The translations under genes and the position numbers were made by a program. Positions 52,672-62,886 of a stretch of DNA of 64,000 bases are shown here, one piece after another; within the stretch, counting starts at the first letter, position 1; every line of letters starts with the position of its first letter. This DNA is from Streptococcus parasanguinis ATCC 15912. GTDB lineage: Bacteria; Bacillota; Bacilli; Lactobacillales; Streptococcaceae. Location of the stretch: NCBI RefSeq assembly GCF_000164675.2, contig NC_015678.1, positions 992,001-1,056,000 of the forward strand, given 5' to 3'. The notes under the pieces are model-generated. The model made no database searches. It was not told the DNA's origin and saw only the letters and a list, made by a program, of their open reading frames with translations.

Positions 52672-53484
52672 ATGAATAATTTGATTGAACTACAAGACGT
52701 CAATTTGATCCGCAATGGAAAATCTCTTTTAAAAGAGATTAACTGGCAAGTGAAAGAAAATGAATGCTGGGCCATTTTAGGCCTCAATGGGGCAGGAAAA
52801 TCGACTCTCCTCAAACTTCTCATGTCTGAATATTGGGCTAGTTCTGGCCAGATAACTGTCCTTGGAACCCGCTTTGGAGAAGGAGGCATTCCTGAGTTGC
52901 GTAAGCGTATTGGGATCGTTAGCTCCTTTATTTCAGAAAGACTGCCAGAGCATCTTTTGACAGAACAAATTGTCCTAACTGGTCAATACAAGAGTAGTAT
53001 TTTATATGTTGAATACGGGGAGGACGAACTGAATTGGGCACGGGATATGCTAACTTCAATTGGAGCTAGCTCTTTGATCGGCCGCAAATACCGTGAACTC
53101 TCCCAGGGAGAAAAGCAGACCGTCCTCATTGCACGAAGCCTCATGGACCAGCCAGATCTGATCATTTTCGACGAAGCTTCAAGTGGATTGGATCTCTTTG
53201 CCAGAGAAAAACTACTCCGTCAGATCCATCATATCAAACAACTGGATCACGCGCCAACCATGATCTACGTCACCCACCATGCAGAGGAAATTACAAAAGA
53301 CATGACCCATGTTCTCCTACTCAAACATGGCCAAGTTGTCGAACAAGGACCAAAGGAAAATATCCTAACTCCTCATGTCCTTAGCAAGTTTTATCAAGCA
53401 CCAGTATCCCTTATTGATCTTGGAGATGAGCGACTTTTTGTTAAACCAGATATCAGGAATGACAAAGACAATGAATCTAAATAA
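52672..53484 (+). CDS. ABC transporter ATP-binding protein (molybdate/iron-type)
   Basis: A 270-residue lone ATPase: Walker A GLNGAGKST (about 37-45), signature LSQGEKQTV (about 145), Walker B LIIFDEASSGLD, switch VTHHAEE. No permease gene is adjacent, so it either works with a distant partner or has a non-transport role, as some ModF-like ATPases do. It is the first host gene right of the island, with its own promoter DNA in 52548-52671. Confidence 0.85.
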   Translation: MNNLIELQDVNLIRNGKSLLKEINWQVKENECWAILGLNGAGKSTLLKLLMSEYWASSGQITVLGTRFGEGGIPELRKRIGIVSSFISERLPEHLLTEQIVLTGQYKSSILYVEYGEDELNWARDMLTSIGASSLIGRKYRELSQGEKQTVLIARSLMDQPDLIIFDEASSGLDLFAREKLLRQIHHIKQLDHAPTMIYVTHHAEEITKDMTHVLLLKHGQVVEQGPKENILTPHVLSKFYQAPVSLIDLGDERLFVKPDIRNDKDNESK

Positions 53485-53498
53485 TCCTATAACAAAAT

Positions 53499-53529
53499 AG
53501 TGCTAAGACAAATGAGCTTAGCACTTTTT
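53499..53529. terminator. Bidirectional terminator between ABC gene and adhesin
   Basis: Stem AGTGCTAAG/CTTAGCACT with a 9-nt loop and T5 (plus strand). It lies between two convergent genes. Confidence 0.85.
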
Positions 53530-53535
53530 AAATCT

Positions 53536-56334
53536 TTAAATATCTTTTCTAGATGACCTCACTATCAGTATGAACGCTACACCGAGCAAGAATAACCCTA
53601 GAATTTCCAAAGCTATCATGATCTTTGTACCAGTTTCTGGAAGGAATTTCTTAGAGGTAGACTTGCTAGTTTTCTCTGGTTTCCCTGGTTTTTTTGGACT
53701 CTCTGGTTTTTTAGGTATATTCGGTGTTGTAGGTGGGGTAGTTGGCTTATGACTATTGGTTAGAACGATATTATTTCCATCTTGTACCGTTTCTGTCAAT
53801 ACATAACCTTGAGGTACTTCCACTTCACGAACCGTATAGGAAATCGCTTTTCCTTTAGAATTCTCAGGGAGATTTGAAAAAGTATAGGTCCATTTATTGG
53901 CTTCACTTAACTCAACTACATCTCCACTTTTTTGACCATTTGCATATAGTTGTACCTTGATCGTCTTAGGCCGAATTCCATCCTTGTTATTTTCATCATC
54001 CCAATATTTAGTTACAGTGAGATGCGTCTGACCCGGTACATAGGTATTGGTCAAGATATAGTTAACTTGGTCAATACTTGCAGAATAATCTGACACCTTT
54101 TCTTCCTCAAGGGTGTAGACAATTTCTCGACCATTTTCATATTTTGGAAGATGATCAAAGCTACCTGTCCAAGCTGTGGTAGCTGTTACAGTTCTGCTCT
54201 CAACCTTCTTTCCATTCGCAAGTAAGTTAACAATAATAAAGTTCGGACGTACACCATCTTGATTATCAAAATCTTTCCAAATTTTTGTAAATGGAACAGA
54301 GACTACTTCTGGTGTATAGGTATTTGTGAGATTATACCCCTCTACACTTGTTTCATAGTCAGGGACACCTTCTTCCGAGATCGAATAATCCACTACTTGA
54401 CCGTTTTCATATTTTGGAAGATCTTTGAACTGATAGTTCCAGTGACCGTCTTTATCCGATTTGACTGTTGTTTGATCAATCTTCACACCATTTGCAAGTA
54501 GATTTACTGTAATTTCTTTCGGACGTTTTCCATCTCGATTATTGTCATCCTTCCATATCTTACTACCAGATACTTCTATCGTTTCCAAAGTATTCACAAG
54601 GACGATATGTTCCATGTCTTCATTATTGGTAGCTTCAACAGTTGAAATATAACCTGATACTCCTACTTCTTCTACAGAGTATGTTCCTGTCTCATCCAAT
54701 TCCGTAAAAATACCACTCCATTGGTTATCAGCATTCAATTCTAATGTCTTGCCTTCTACCTCAACTCCATCTTTTAATAACTTAACTGTAATAGAGCTTG
54801 GTCGATTCTTATATTGGTTATCCTTATCGTTCCATTTTTTTGTCACCTTAAGTTGACGATGATTAGCCTTTTCATTAGAAATAGTCAGTGTCAATACTCT
54901 ACTATTTACATCATATTGGGAATTTTCTGGACTAAAATCATTTTCTGAGATAGATACAGGGTCTTTCAACAATTGATAGCCATTAGGAGCCACAACCTCT
55001 GCCACCGTGTAATTATCTCTTAAAAGGCCTGGAACAATCAAGTCACCATTGGCATCACTTGTAAATATTTCTGACTCTTGACCATTTTCGGTATGTGTAA
55101 TCGTTTGGTTATTCGATACACGCGTGATCTTAAATTGAGCCCCCTGTAAAGGATCACCATTATTATTTTGCTTATGGAGTTTGATGCTATAAATATAGCC
55201 ATCTAACCGTCCTCCAGGAATTTGCCATAATACTTTTGATTGAGCTCTACTCTCTTCAATTTGATAACCATTTAGGGTAACTTTATTATCAAATTTTTCA
55301 CCATCTTTTGGTGAATAGTTTAGTTTTACATTATAACGAATACGATAGGAGTCATTCTCTGAAATATCCCCTAATTTTATTTCAAATGTTTTATCAGAAG
55401 GAAATGCAATCTCATATGGTACAGATTGGGCATTTTTAAAGACCCAATCACCACTTTCCCACAGCCATTGCCCCTTCTCAACAATAAACGAATTGCGATC
55501 ATATTGCGCATTAGAGAATTGTAGTGTATCCCGTATAATTGCATTTTTTATATTGGTTGGTTTACGATTGACTCCAATTGTATAATTTATAATCGGATCA
55601 TTGGTATCACGATTGATAGAGCCTACCTTCGATATTGGATAATTTTGGGGTTGTGCTATACCGATATATTTAACGGGAGGTTGAGGTGGTGTGGTTTGAA
55701 CCACTTTGTTCTCTACAATCAAATTGATTGGAATTTCTTTTGCATTTGGTACTAACTTATGATCTATACGAACATAGAAAAAAACATTTCCTGTGATATC
55801 AGAGTTATGCTCCACATAATCAGTATAGGTAAGAACTATTTTCTTTCTATCTTTGTCTACTTTTGCAGATGCAGCAACCTGACCTTTCCCATCTAATACT
55901 TCAAAATCCTGACTATTAATGATCAAATCTGTTGGAACCGCAATAGTTGTTGTATCTCCAGCTTTAACTTGATGATTTGGAAGTTTTAGTGTGGCATCAA
56001 TTCGAAAAGTCGCCCATGGTTCTAATGACCAATTTAAAAGTCCTCCTTCATTATTAGTATATTTCACACTTGTAATCACATCATCAACTGCTTTTGGAGT
56101 ATTGACTGTCGCGACTCTATCTTCTCCCGATGTTGATAGAGTTCCAGAAACAGGATCATTACTATTACTTAAAGCTTCACTTGCTAGTACGGCCTCTGTA
56201 CTAGAAGAAGACGTGGTGGTGGTCTCTGCCAATATACCTACTGGCATCACAAACATTGAAGAGACCAGAATGAATAGACTTGCTAGATGTATCCATTTAG
56301 CAGGCCATTTTTTTGTTTCCTTTAACCGTTTCAT
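53536..56334 (-). CDS. LPXTG cell-wall adhesin with Cna-B repeats
   Basis: A 932-residue surface protein. It has a signal peptide (about 1-36), a collagen-/fibrinogen-binding-type Ig region (about 80-365: TFRIDATLKLPNHQVKAGDTTTI ...), one SpaA/prealbumin-like domain (about 375-485: IKLHKQNNNGDPLQGAQFKITRV) and four Cna-B domains (from about 490, 580, 668 and 750, each starting like TKxWxDxxNxxGxRP). A proline/lysine-rich stalk leads to the sorting signal LPETGTK with hydrophobic tail. Predicted roles are host or matrix binding, with Cna-B units as isopeptide-locked spacers. No sortase C or pilin partner lies nearby. Confidence 0.9.
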   Translation of the reverse strand: MKRLKETKKWPAKWIHLASLFILVSSMFVMPVGILAETTTTSSSSTEAVLASEALSNSNDPVSGTLSTSGEDRVATVNTPKAVDDVITSVKYTNNEGGLLNWSLEPWATFRIDATLKLPNHQVKAGDTTTIAVPTDLIINSQDFEVLDGKGQVAASAKVDKDRKKIVLTYTDYVEHNSDITGNVFFYVRIDHKLVPNAKEIPINLIVENKVVQTTPPQPPVKYIGIAQPQNYPISKVGSINRDTNDPIINYTIGVNRKPTNIKNAIIRDTLQFSNAQYDRNSFIVEKGQWLWESGDWVFKNAQSVPYEIAFPSDKTFEIKLGDISENDSYRIRYNVKLNYSPKDGEKFDNKVTLNGYQIEESRAQSKVLWQIPGGRLDGYIYSIKLHKQNNNGDPLQGAQFKITRVSNNQTITHTENGQESEIFTSDANGDLIVPGLLRDNYTVAEVVAPNGYQLLKDPVSISENDFSPENSQYDVNSRVLTLTISNEKANHRQLKVTKKWNDKDNQYKNRPSSITVKLLKDGVEVEGKTLELNADNQWSGIFTELDETGTYSVEEVGVSGYISTVEATNNEDMEHIVLVNTLETIEVSGSKIWKDDNNRDGKRPKEITVNLLANGVKIDQTTVKSDKDGHWNYQFKDLPKYENGQVVDYSISEEGVPDYETSVEGYNLTNTYTPEVVSVPFTKIWKDFDNQDGVRPNFIIVNLLANGKKVESRTVTATTAWTGSFDHLPKYENGREIVYTLEEEKVSDYSASIDQVNYILTNTYVPGQTHLTVTKYWDDENNKDGIRPKTIKVQLYANGQKSGDVVELSEANKWTYTFSNLPENSKGKAISYTVREVEVPQGYVLTETVQDGNNIVLTNSHKPTTPPTTPNIPKKPESPKKPGKPEKTSKSTSKKFLPETGTKIMIALEILGLFLLGVAFILIVRSSRKDI

Positions 56335-56410
56335 AAAATTTCCTTTCCCACTTGAGATAATCCCAAAAAAACAATGGATCGAATACCGAATAAATTAAAA
56401 AATATATCCA

Positions 56411-56586
56411 TATATACTCTGCTATCCACCTCGATTATAGTACATTTAAAATAAAAGTCAATACTTTATCGCTGTTTTTTTATCAAAAATATTCCCCGAA
56501 AATCTAAAGTTGTAGAATTTTAGTGAAACTCGTTTGAAAGTTACAATATTTATTTTCCAAATAGAAAAAAGGAAGGGCAAAATGTC
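56411..56586 (-). repeat. Promoter-region duplication, copy A1
   Basis: About 175 bp upstream of the Cna-B adhesin. Its sequence reappears at 63032-63207 with roughly 85-90% identity. The IS element begins at the next base. Confidence 0.8.
56434..56461 (-). promoter_or_regulatory. Promoter of the Cna-B adhesin gene
   Basis: Minus strand TTGACT (56461-56456), 16 bp, TATAAT (56439-56434), about 100 nt before the start codon. The second copy of the region (63.05 kb) has the weaker pair TTGAAC/TATAAC. Confidence 0.8.
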
Positions 56587-56709
56587 GGCTCTATAATTTC
56601 TGTAGTGGGTAAAATCACCATAGGAATTACGGAGCCTATTTTGTTGTAGAAAAAAAGTCCCATAAGACCTATAATGAAAAGTGACCAAACCATCATTAGA
56701 AAGAATCTT

Positions 56710-58016
56710 ATGGAACAATTAAATTTTATCACAAACTTACTCGGAATTAAAGACAAGAACATCAAAATCTTGGATTATCTTGATGCTGGAACGCATAAAG
56801 AAGTCATCGCTAAGCTCGATTATCCTGCCCCTAAATGTCACAACTGTCAAGAACAAATGGCTAAATATGACTTTCAAAAAGAATCTAAAATTCCCTACCT
56901 CGAATGTGCAGGATACAAGACTCTCATTCGATTGAGAAAACGTCGTTTTCGTTGTAAGGTCTGTGGGAAAATGGCTGTATCAGAGACCTCCTTAGTCAAA
57001 AAGAATCACCAAATCTCAGCGATCGTCAACCAGAAAATCACTCAAAAATTAATCGAGAAAGTCCCTATGACGACTATCGCAGAAAGTCTATCTGTCTCTA
57101 CTTCGACAGTCATTCGTAAATTGAAAGAATTCAAATTCAAGACAGATTTATCTTTCCTTCCAACTCACATGTCTTGGGATGAATACAGCTTCAAGAAGGG
57201 GAAGATGAGCTTCATTGCACAGAATTTTGATTCCAGAAAGATCGTAGCTATTCTGGATGGGCGGACTCAAGTAACTATTTGCAATCATTTCCTTCGTTAT
57301 TCTAGACAGGTGAGAAATCGTGTGAAAATCGTTACCATGGACATGTTTAGCCCCTACTATGATATTGCCAGAAAACTTCGCTTTCGAATTTCAAGGCTCA
57401 GGCTGAAACAGTCCCCCAGACTGTTTCACTCCCAAACGCTAAAATCGTTCTGGATCGTTTTCACATTGTCCAGCATCTCAGTCGAGCTATGAACCGTCTT
57501 CGCATCCAAATCATGAATCAGTTTGATCGGAAATCGCACGAATATAAGGTACTGAAACGTTACTGGAAACTCATTCAACAAGATAGCCGTAAACTCAGCG
57601 ATAAACGTTTTTATCGCCCAACTTTTCGATCACACTTGACCAATAAAGAGATTCTCGAAAATCTTCTTTCATACTCTCAAGAACTTAGACAGCACTACGA
57701 CCTCTATCAACTATTACTCTTTCATTTTCAAGAGAAACAAGCTAACCATTTCTTTGATCTTATTGAAGAAGCAATTTCTTGTGTAAATCCTATTTTTCAA
57801 ACTGTTTTTAAGACCTTTTTGAAAGATAAGGACAAGATCATGAACGCACTGGAGTTGCCATACTCAAATGCAAAACTAGAAGTTACCAATAATCTTATCA
57901 AAGTCATCAAGCGCAATACTTTTGGCTTCCGGAACTTTGAAAACTTTAAAACTAGAATCCTCATTGCTTTGAACATCAAAAAGGAGAGAACCAAGTTGGT
58001 CCTCTCCAGGTTATAA
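56710..58016 (+). pseudogene. ISL3-family transposase, disrupted by a 53-nt insertion
   Basis: The N-terminal frame (56710-57492) has a zinc-ribbon CHNCQ...CKVCGK (about 38-85), an HTH and the first catalytic part SWDEYSFKKGK ... VTMDMFSPYYDIARKL. At 57379 foreign sequence begins. After it the original protein resumes in another frame at PNAKIVLDRFHIVQHL and continues to 58016 (...SNAKLEVTNNLIKVIKRNTFGFRNFENFKTR). Removing the insert would restore one protein of about 420 residues, the normal ISL3 length. As it stands it cannot make active transposase. Confidence 0.88.
57376..57437 (+). repeat. Mini-element, copy 2, inside the transposase gene
   Basis: Aligns over about 62 bp with the inverted copy at 37339-37405. 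It starts CTTCGCTTT, contains the palindrome GAAACAGTCCCCCAGACTGTTTC and ends near CACTCCCAAA. Its arrival shifted the reading frame of the transposase. Confidence 0.75.
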
Positions 58017-58054
58017 CTTTTCATCACCCACTACAGTTGACAAAGAGCCAGATA

Positions 58055-61000
58055 TTAAGCTTCATCTTCTTTTTTACGTTTCGCAACCAAACCTAGACCT
58101 ACAAGACCAAGTGCAGCACCAAGTGCGGCAACTCCAGATTTAGATTGTTCACCAGTGTTTGGCAACTCACGACCTTTAGGTTTTTCTGGTGTTACCGGTG
58201 TTGGTGGTGTTGGTGGTGTTGGTGGTGTTACCGGTATTACCGGTGTTGGTGGTGTTACCGGTGTTGGCGGTATTACCTTATTGTTAAACTCAGTATCTTC
58301 AGGCATTTGTGAAGTAAGAGTCAACACTTTACCATCTTTAGTTACAGTAACTCCAACAGTCGCTACCATCTTATCGTACTCAACTCCAGCATCTGTACCT
58401 TTCACTTCTTCTACGTGATAGATATAAGTACCTTCTTGACCACGTTTGAACTCTAGAGCTGAAAACTTGATCTTACCTTCAGCATCATTGCTTACAGTTT
58501 CAATCACATTTCCTTTTTCGTCCTTCAGAATAAAACTAAACTCACCAGCCTTCAAGGCACGACCATCAAGTTTCTTAGTGAAATTAAACTGTGCTTTAAC
58601 TGGAGCTACAAAGTAGTTATTGAAAATTGTGTCATCTGTACCAGTTGCTTCACCTCCCGATGCAATCATTTCAGTCTTAGCACTTAAAAGACCTGTAGTA
58701 ATATCTTTAGTAACAGTAACTTTAACTGCGATAGTCATACTATCATAGTCGATGTCTGTATCTGCTCCGACTACTTCACGAACAGTGTAAGTATGAGTTC
58801 CTTCTTTATCATATGAAATAGCGTCAAATTGGATCGTGCCGTCTGCCGCATTCTTCTTCGTTTGGAGAACTTGACCGTTTTCAAGCAACTCGAAGCTGAA
58901 AGCATCTGCCTCTAGGGCTTTGCCTTCAAGTTTCTTCGTGAACTTGAATTGGGCACTGGTTGCTGCTGGGGTGAACGTATTATTGAACTCTGTATCTGTT
59001 GGAAGAGCTTTGGTCGCTGTAAGGGTATGACCATCTTTCGTGACAGTAACTGTTACCTCTGCCTTCATTGGGTCATAACTCATTCCTGCTTCTGAACCTG
59101 CTACTTCTTCTACAGCGTACTTATGAATACCAACCTCATTATTCTTATATGTGAGCGCATCGAAGGCTACTTTACCTGAAGCATCATTGGTCTTCGTTTG
59201 AAGAACCGTACCATTCTCATCTTTCAAGACGAAGCTGAACTCACCATCTTTTAGAGTGCGTCCTGCCAAGACTTTACTAAAGTCAAATTGCGCTGTCACT
59301 GGGGCTACCGCATAGTTATTAAACTCGCTATCCGCTGGCATAACAACATTGGCTGTCAAGATACCAGTTGTTGCGTCTTTTGTGACCTTAACTGTCACTT
59401 CGGCGTTCATAGTATCGTAATCAATATCTGTATCTGTTCCGGCTACTTCACGAACAGTGTAGGTATGTGTACCTTCTTTATCATATGAAATAGCGTCGAA
59501 TTGGATCGTGCCGTCTGCCGCATTCTTCTTCGTTTGGAGAACTTGACCGTTTTCAAGCAACTCGAAGCTGAAAGCATCTGCCTCTAGGGCTTTGCCTTCA
59601 AGTTTCTTCGTGAACTTGAATTGGGCACTGGTTGCTGCTGGGGTGAACGTATTATTGAACTCTGTATCTGTTGGAAGAGCTTTGGTCGCTGTAAGGGTAT
59701 GACCATCTTTCGTGACAGTAACTGTTACCTCTGCCTTCATTGGGTCATAACTCATTCCTGCTTCTGAACCTGCTACTTCTTCTACAGCGTACTTATGAAT
59801 ACCAACCTCATTATTCTTATATGTGAGCGCATCGAAGGCTACTTTACCTGAAGCATCATTGGTCTTCGTTTGAAGAACCGTACCATTCTCATCTTTCAAG
59901 ACGAAGCTGAACTCACCATCTTTTAGAGTGCGTCCTGCCAAGACTTTACTAAAGTCAAATTGCGCTGTCACTGGGGCTACCGCATAGTTATTAAACTCGC
60001 TATCCGCTGGCATAACAACATTGGCTGTCAAGATACCAGTTGTTGCGTCTTTTGTGACCTTAACTGTCACTTCGGCGTTCATAGTATCGTAATCAATATC
60101 TGTATCTGTTCCGGCTACTTCACGAACAGTGTAGGTATGTGTACCTTCTTTATCATATGAAATAGCGTCAAATTGGATCGTGCCGTCTGCCGCATTCTTC
60201 TTCGTTTGGAGAACTTGACCGTTTTCAAGCAACTCGAAGCTGAAAGCATCTGCCTCTAGGGCTTTGCCTTCAAGTTTCTTCGTGAACTTGAATTGGGCAC
60301 TGGTTGCTGCTGGGGTAAACGTATTATTGAACTCTGTATCTGTTGGAAGAGCTTTGGTCGCTGTAAGGGTATGACCATCTTTCGTTACAGTAACTGTAAC
60401 CTCTGCCTTCATTGGATCATATGTCATTCCTGCTTCTGAGCCAGCGACTTCTTCTACTGTATACTTGTGAACACCTACTTCCTTGTTCTTGTAAGTGAGC
60501 GCATCGAAGGCTACTTTACCTGAAGCATCATTGGTCTTCGTTTGGAGAACTTGACCGCTCGCATCTTTCAAGACAAAACTGAACTCTCCATCTTTTAGAG
60601 TGCGTCCTGCCAAGACTTTACTAAAGTCAAATTGCGCTGTCACTGGGGCTACCGCATAGTTGTTAAAGGTCTTATCATCTGTACCAGTTACTTCGCCACC
60701 TGTTGAGGTCATCTCTGTTTTTGCTGTTAACAGACCTGTTTCCTCATCTTTCGATACAGTTACTTTCACTGCAATCGTCATATCATCGTAGTCTACATCT
60801 GGTTTATCACCCTTCACCTCTTTTACTGTGTAGTTGAAAACACCAACATGATCAAATGATAAGTCACTGAAAGTAATTTTCCCATCAGCTTTGTTAGTAA
60901 CTGTTTCATTAACATTGTTATCACCAATTAGTGTAAAGCTGAAATCCCCCGCATTTAGACTACCATTGGATAGGACTTTGTTAAATTCTAGACCTACTTT

Positions 61001-62848
61001 TACTGGGGAAGGAGTATAGGTGTTATTGAATTCGGTGTCCGTTGGCATAATTGTATGAGCTATGTACGAATTACCATCTTCATCTACTGTGATACTCACT
61101 TCTGCTTTCATTGCATCGTAGTTAATACCTGCTTCCGTACCTGGTACTTCTTCAACCGTATAGTGATAAACACCAGCATAGTTAAATAACTGTGGAATAA
61201 AAGTAATATGGCCAAAACTATCATTTTTTTGTGTATCAACCACATTACCACTTTGGTCAACTAGATTAAAGGTGAACTCACCAGCCGTTAACTTTCTTCC
61301 TTCAAGACGTTTTGTAAACGCTAAATCAACCCTTGCTGGTTGTTTTGCCTTTGAAGCTGAACCTGAACCACCTGCTTTAAATGCAAAAGTTGCTTGGTAA
61401 CTTTGTTCTTCACCAGTGTTGTAAGTGATTTTGATATTATTACCGTGTTTTTCTTGTAACTCCTCATTGGTATTAGGTACATTTTTTAATCGCGTCATAT
61501 AGCGAACATAAACAAGCTCATTCAATTGCGCTATCTTAAAAGAAAAACCAGTTGGGCTTTCTTTGATATTTTCCAATAATTGAATTGCATTACCTTTGGA
61601 AACCCATGGAGTAATTGACTGAACTCTTTCAGCTCTAAGAGCTTTACCGTTCCATAAATCTACATTATCTGAAGGAATAGATGTCGCAAGTCCTAAACGC
61701 CAAGTTTCTTTCGTTTTAGTATCAAATTCATCCAAAACAGGATCCCCATCTTGAACTAGGACTTGGTCATCTGGAAGCGTATCAATTAGTTGGTAATTTG
61801 TCAAAACTTGAGGAGCTACCAAACTACCTGAGTTTAGACGGATAGTCCATCTGATTAGTTCAGGATGACCAGTTACCGCTTCACCATATTTTGTTACCTT
61901 TGTTTTTTCTACCGGTACAGGAGCACTCTCCGGACCTACTGTTACTGTAATTTTTCGTCCACTAAAATTGAGTTCTGTTGGAACATTTGGTTTAACATAT
62001 GATTTCCAACCGGTACTAAAGGTTAAGGTAAATTGTTTTGCAATTTTGTTTTTCTCATAGTAATCTGTAAAAGTAGTTATCACTTTATTACTGATTGAAT
62101 CTAGAAAAGCATTACCTATTATTTCACCACTAGGACCAGTTACATCATAATGCAAACTTGTAGGAATTCTAATTGCATCGGGAATATCGACAACGACTTT
62201 ATCATTTTGTTTTATCTCTAATTCATCAGGTAGTTCCATATGAATGACTGTTTCTGCAGGAGCATATAGACTGTTCCCATTTGGAAAATTGACTTCAACA
62301 TTAGGATTTTTCACAGTAATTGTGTCACCTGTTTTTTCATAAGTTGTTGTACCACCTGATGAAGGCAATTCTCTTTTAGACCGTCTTGACCTAGTTGTAG
62401 GTTGTGATTCAGTTTTTTTCTCGCTAGCTACAGGCACAGAGCCTTCGGCACTGGCTTTTGAAGTTGGAGAAGCTGACTCAGCTGGTGCAACACTAGTGCT
62501 AGCTGGTGTTGCAACTTCATTTGATTGTTTTTCAGTCTTTTCCCCTTTAACCACATGTGCAGGGGCTTCGGCACTAGCTTGTGAAGTTGGAAGGGCTGAT
62601 TCACTCGGCGTAACACTAGTGCTAGCTTGCGTTACAACTTCATTTGCTTCAAGACCAGATTCCTTGTATCTCTCGCCTTGATTCTCTTGTGCAACAACTG
62701 AAATTTGTGAATCTGTATTATTCTTCACTTCGTCCGCATAAACGTTTCCTTCCACAAATACCAGTGTTGATAACAACACAGAAGCAACCCCGATAGTGTA
62801 CTTTCTAATAGAAAAACGTTCTTTAGAGTCGGAAAATATATTTTTCAT
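58055..62848 (-). CDS. Giant LPXTG adhesin with nine FctA-like pilin domains
   Basis: A 1597-residue surface protein. It has a YSIRK-type signal (RFSIRKYTIGVASVLLS, about 11-27) and an S/T/A-rich region with two copies of a roughly 40-residue unit (about 70-150). An Ig-like adhesin region follows (about 165-490). Nine Spy0128/FctA isopeptide-type domains of about 112 residues span about 500-1500; each begins like AQFxFxKxLxGxxL, has VEEV/VREV and ends EFNN, i.e. Lys, Glu and Asn of the internal crosslink. A Pro-Thr stalk (VTPPTPVIPV) and LPNTGEQ anchor close it. It is likely a fibre-like adhesin. The promoter is at 62887-62915. Confidence 0.92.
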   Translation of the reverse strand: MKNIFSDSKERFSIRKYTIGVASVLLSTLVFVEGNVYADEVKNNTDSQISVVAQENQGERYKESGLEANEVVTQASTSVTPSESALPTSQASAEAPAHVVKGEKTEKQSNEVATPASTSVAPAESASPTSKASAEGSVPVASEKKTESQPTTRSRRSKRELPSSGGTTTYEKTGDTITVKNPNVEVNFPNGNSLYAPAETVIHMELPDELEIKQNDKVVVDIPDAIRIPTSLHYDVTGPSGEIIGNAFLDSISNKVITTFTDYYEKNKIAKQFTLTFSTGWKSYVKPNVPTELNFSGRKITVTVGPESAPVPVEKTKVTKYGEAVTGHPELIRWTIRLNSGSLVAPQVLTNYQLIDTLPDDQVLVQDGDPVLDEFDTKTKETWRLGLATSIPSDNVDLWNGKALRAERVQSITPWVSKGNAIQLLENIKESPTGFSFKIAQLNELVYVRYMTRLKNVPNTNEELQEKHGNNIKITYNTGEEQSYQATFAFKAGGSGSASKAKQPARVDLAFTKRLEGRKLTAGEFTFNLVDQSGNVVDTQKNDSFGHITFIPQLFNYAGVYHYTVEEVPGTEAGINYDAMKAEVSITVDEDGNSYIAHTIMPTDTEFNNTYTPSPVKVGLEFNKVLSNGSLNAGDFSFTLIGDNNVNETVTNKADGKITFSDLSFDHVGVFNYTVKEVKGDKPDVDYDDMTIAVKVTVSKDEETGLLTAKTEMTSTGGEVTGTDDKTFNNYAVAPVTAQFDFSKVLAGRTLKDGEFSFVLKDASGQVLQTKTNDASGKVAFDALTYKNKEVGVHKYTVEEVAGSEAGMTYDPMKAEVTVTVTKDGHTLTATKALPTDTEFNNTFTPAATSAQFKFTKKLEGKALEADAFSFELLENGQVLQTKKNAADGTIQFDAISYDKEGTHTYTVREVAGTDTDIDYDTMNAEVTVKVTKDATTGILTANVVMPADSEFNNYAVAPVTAQFDFSKVLAGRTLKDGEFSFVLKDENGTVLQTKTNDASGKVAFDALTYKNNEVGIHKYAVEEVAGSEAGMSYDPMKAEVTVTVTKDGHTLTATKALPTDTEFNNTFTPAATSAQFKFTKKLEGKALEADAFSFELLENGQVLQTKKNAADGTIQFDAISYDKEGTHTYTVREVAGTDTDIDYDTMNAEVTVKVTKDATTGILTANVVMPADSEFNNYAVAPVTAQFDFSKVLAGRTLKDGEFSFVLKDENGTVLQTKTNDASGKVAFDALTYKNNEVGIHKYAVEEVAGSEAGMSYDPMKAEVTVTVTKDGHTLTATKALPTDTEFNNTFTPAATSAQFKFTKKLEGKALEADAFSFELLENGQVLQTKKNAADGTIQFDAISYDKEGTHTYTVREVVGADTDIDYDSMTIAVKVTVTKDITTGLLSAKTEMIASGGEATGTDDTIFNNYFVAPVKAQFNFTKKLDGRALKAGEFSFILKDEKGNVIETVSNDAEGKIKFSALEFKRGQEGTYIYHVEEVKGTDAGVEYDKMVATVGVTVTKDGKVLTLTSQMPEDTEFNNKVIPPTPVTPPTPVIPVTPPTPPTPPTPVTPEKPKGRELPNTGEQSKSGVAALGAALGLVGLGLVAKRKKEDEA
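58640..60655 (-). repeat. Three tandem 672-bp units in the adhesin gene
   Basis: Each unit codes for two FctA-like domains (224 residues). The marker AGTCAAATTGCGCTG recurs at 59281, 59953 and 60625, exactly 672 bp apart. The middle and left units are almost identical at DNA level, while the right unit and the left unit's outer half have diverged. This indicates recent unequal recombination; unit borders are approximate. Confidence 0.9.
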
Positions 62849-62886
62849 GCTTTTTTCTTCCTAGTTAGTGTTAATAGTTTGTTTAA

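Larger units (their letters stand above)
56587..58049 (+). mobile_element. ISL3-family insertion sequence (IS1167-like)
   Basis: 1463 bp with imperfect terminal inverted repeats: left GGCTCTATAATTTCTGTAGT..., right end complement GGCTCTTTGTCAACTGTAGT.... It carries one transposase gene, now broken. No obvious 8-bp target duplication is seen at the two ends. The right end lies 5 bp from the stop codon of the large adhesin. Confidence 0.88.

Noticed and set aside
56710..58016. Programmed frameshift in the ISL3 transposase
   Set aside because: The two halves are separated by foreign sequence that matches another locus, so an insertion, not a slippery site, explains the frame change.
58155..58418. 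Glycine/valine-rich plus-strand frame
   Set aside because: It is the antisense reading of the Pro-Thr stalk of the giant adhesin; no ribosome-binding site or codon logic supports it.
59288..60160. Two identical 66-codon plus-strand frames
   Set aside because: They are antisense to the 672-bp adhesin repeats and are identical only because the repeats are.
58640..60655. CRISPR or other short-repeat array
   Set aside because: The repeats are 672 bp, coding and without spacers. The 11-bp repeats at 21214-21241 are also too few and have no spacers. No cas gene is present.
53536..62848. Pilus island
   Set aside because: Cna-B and FctA-like domains are typical of pilins, but no class C sortase gene or separate pilin subunits are encoded here; both proteins look like stand-alone wall-anchored adhesins.
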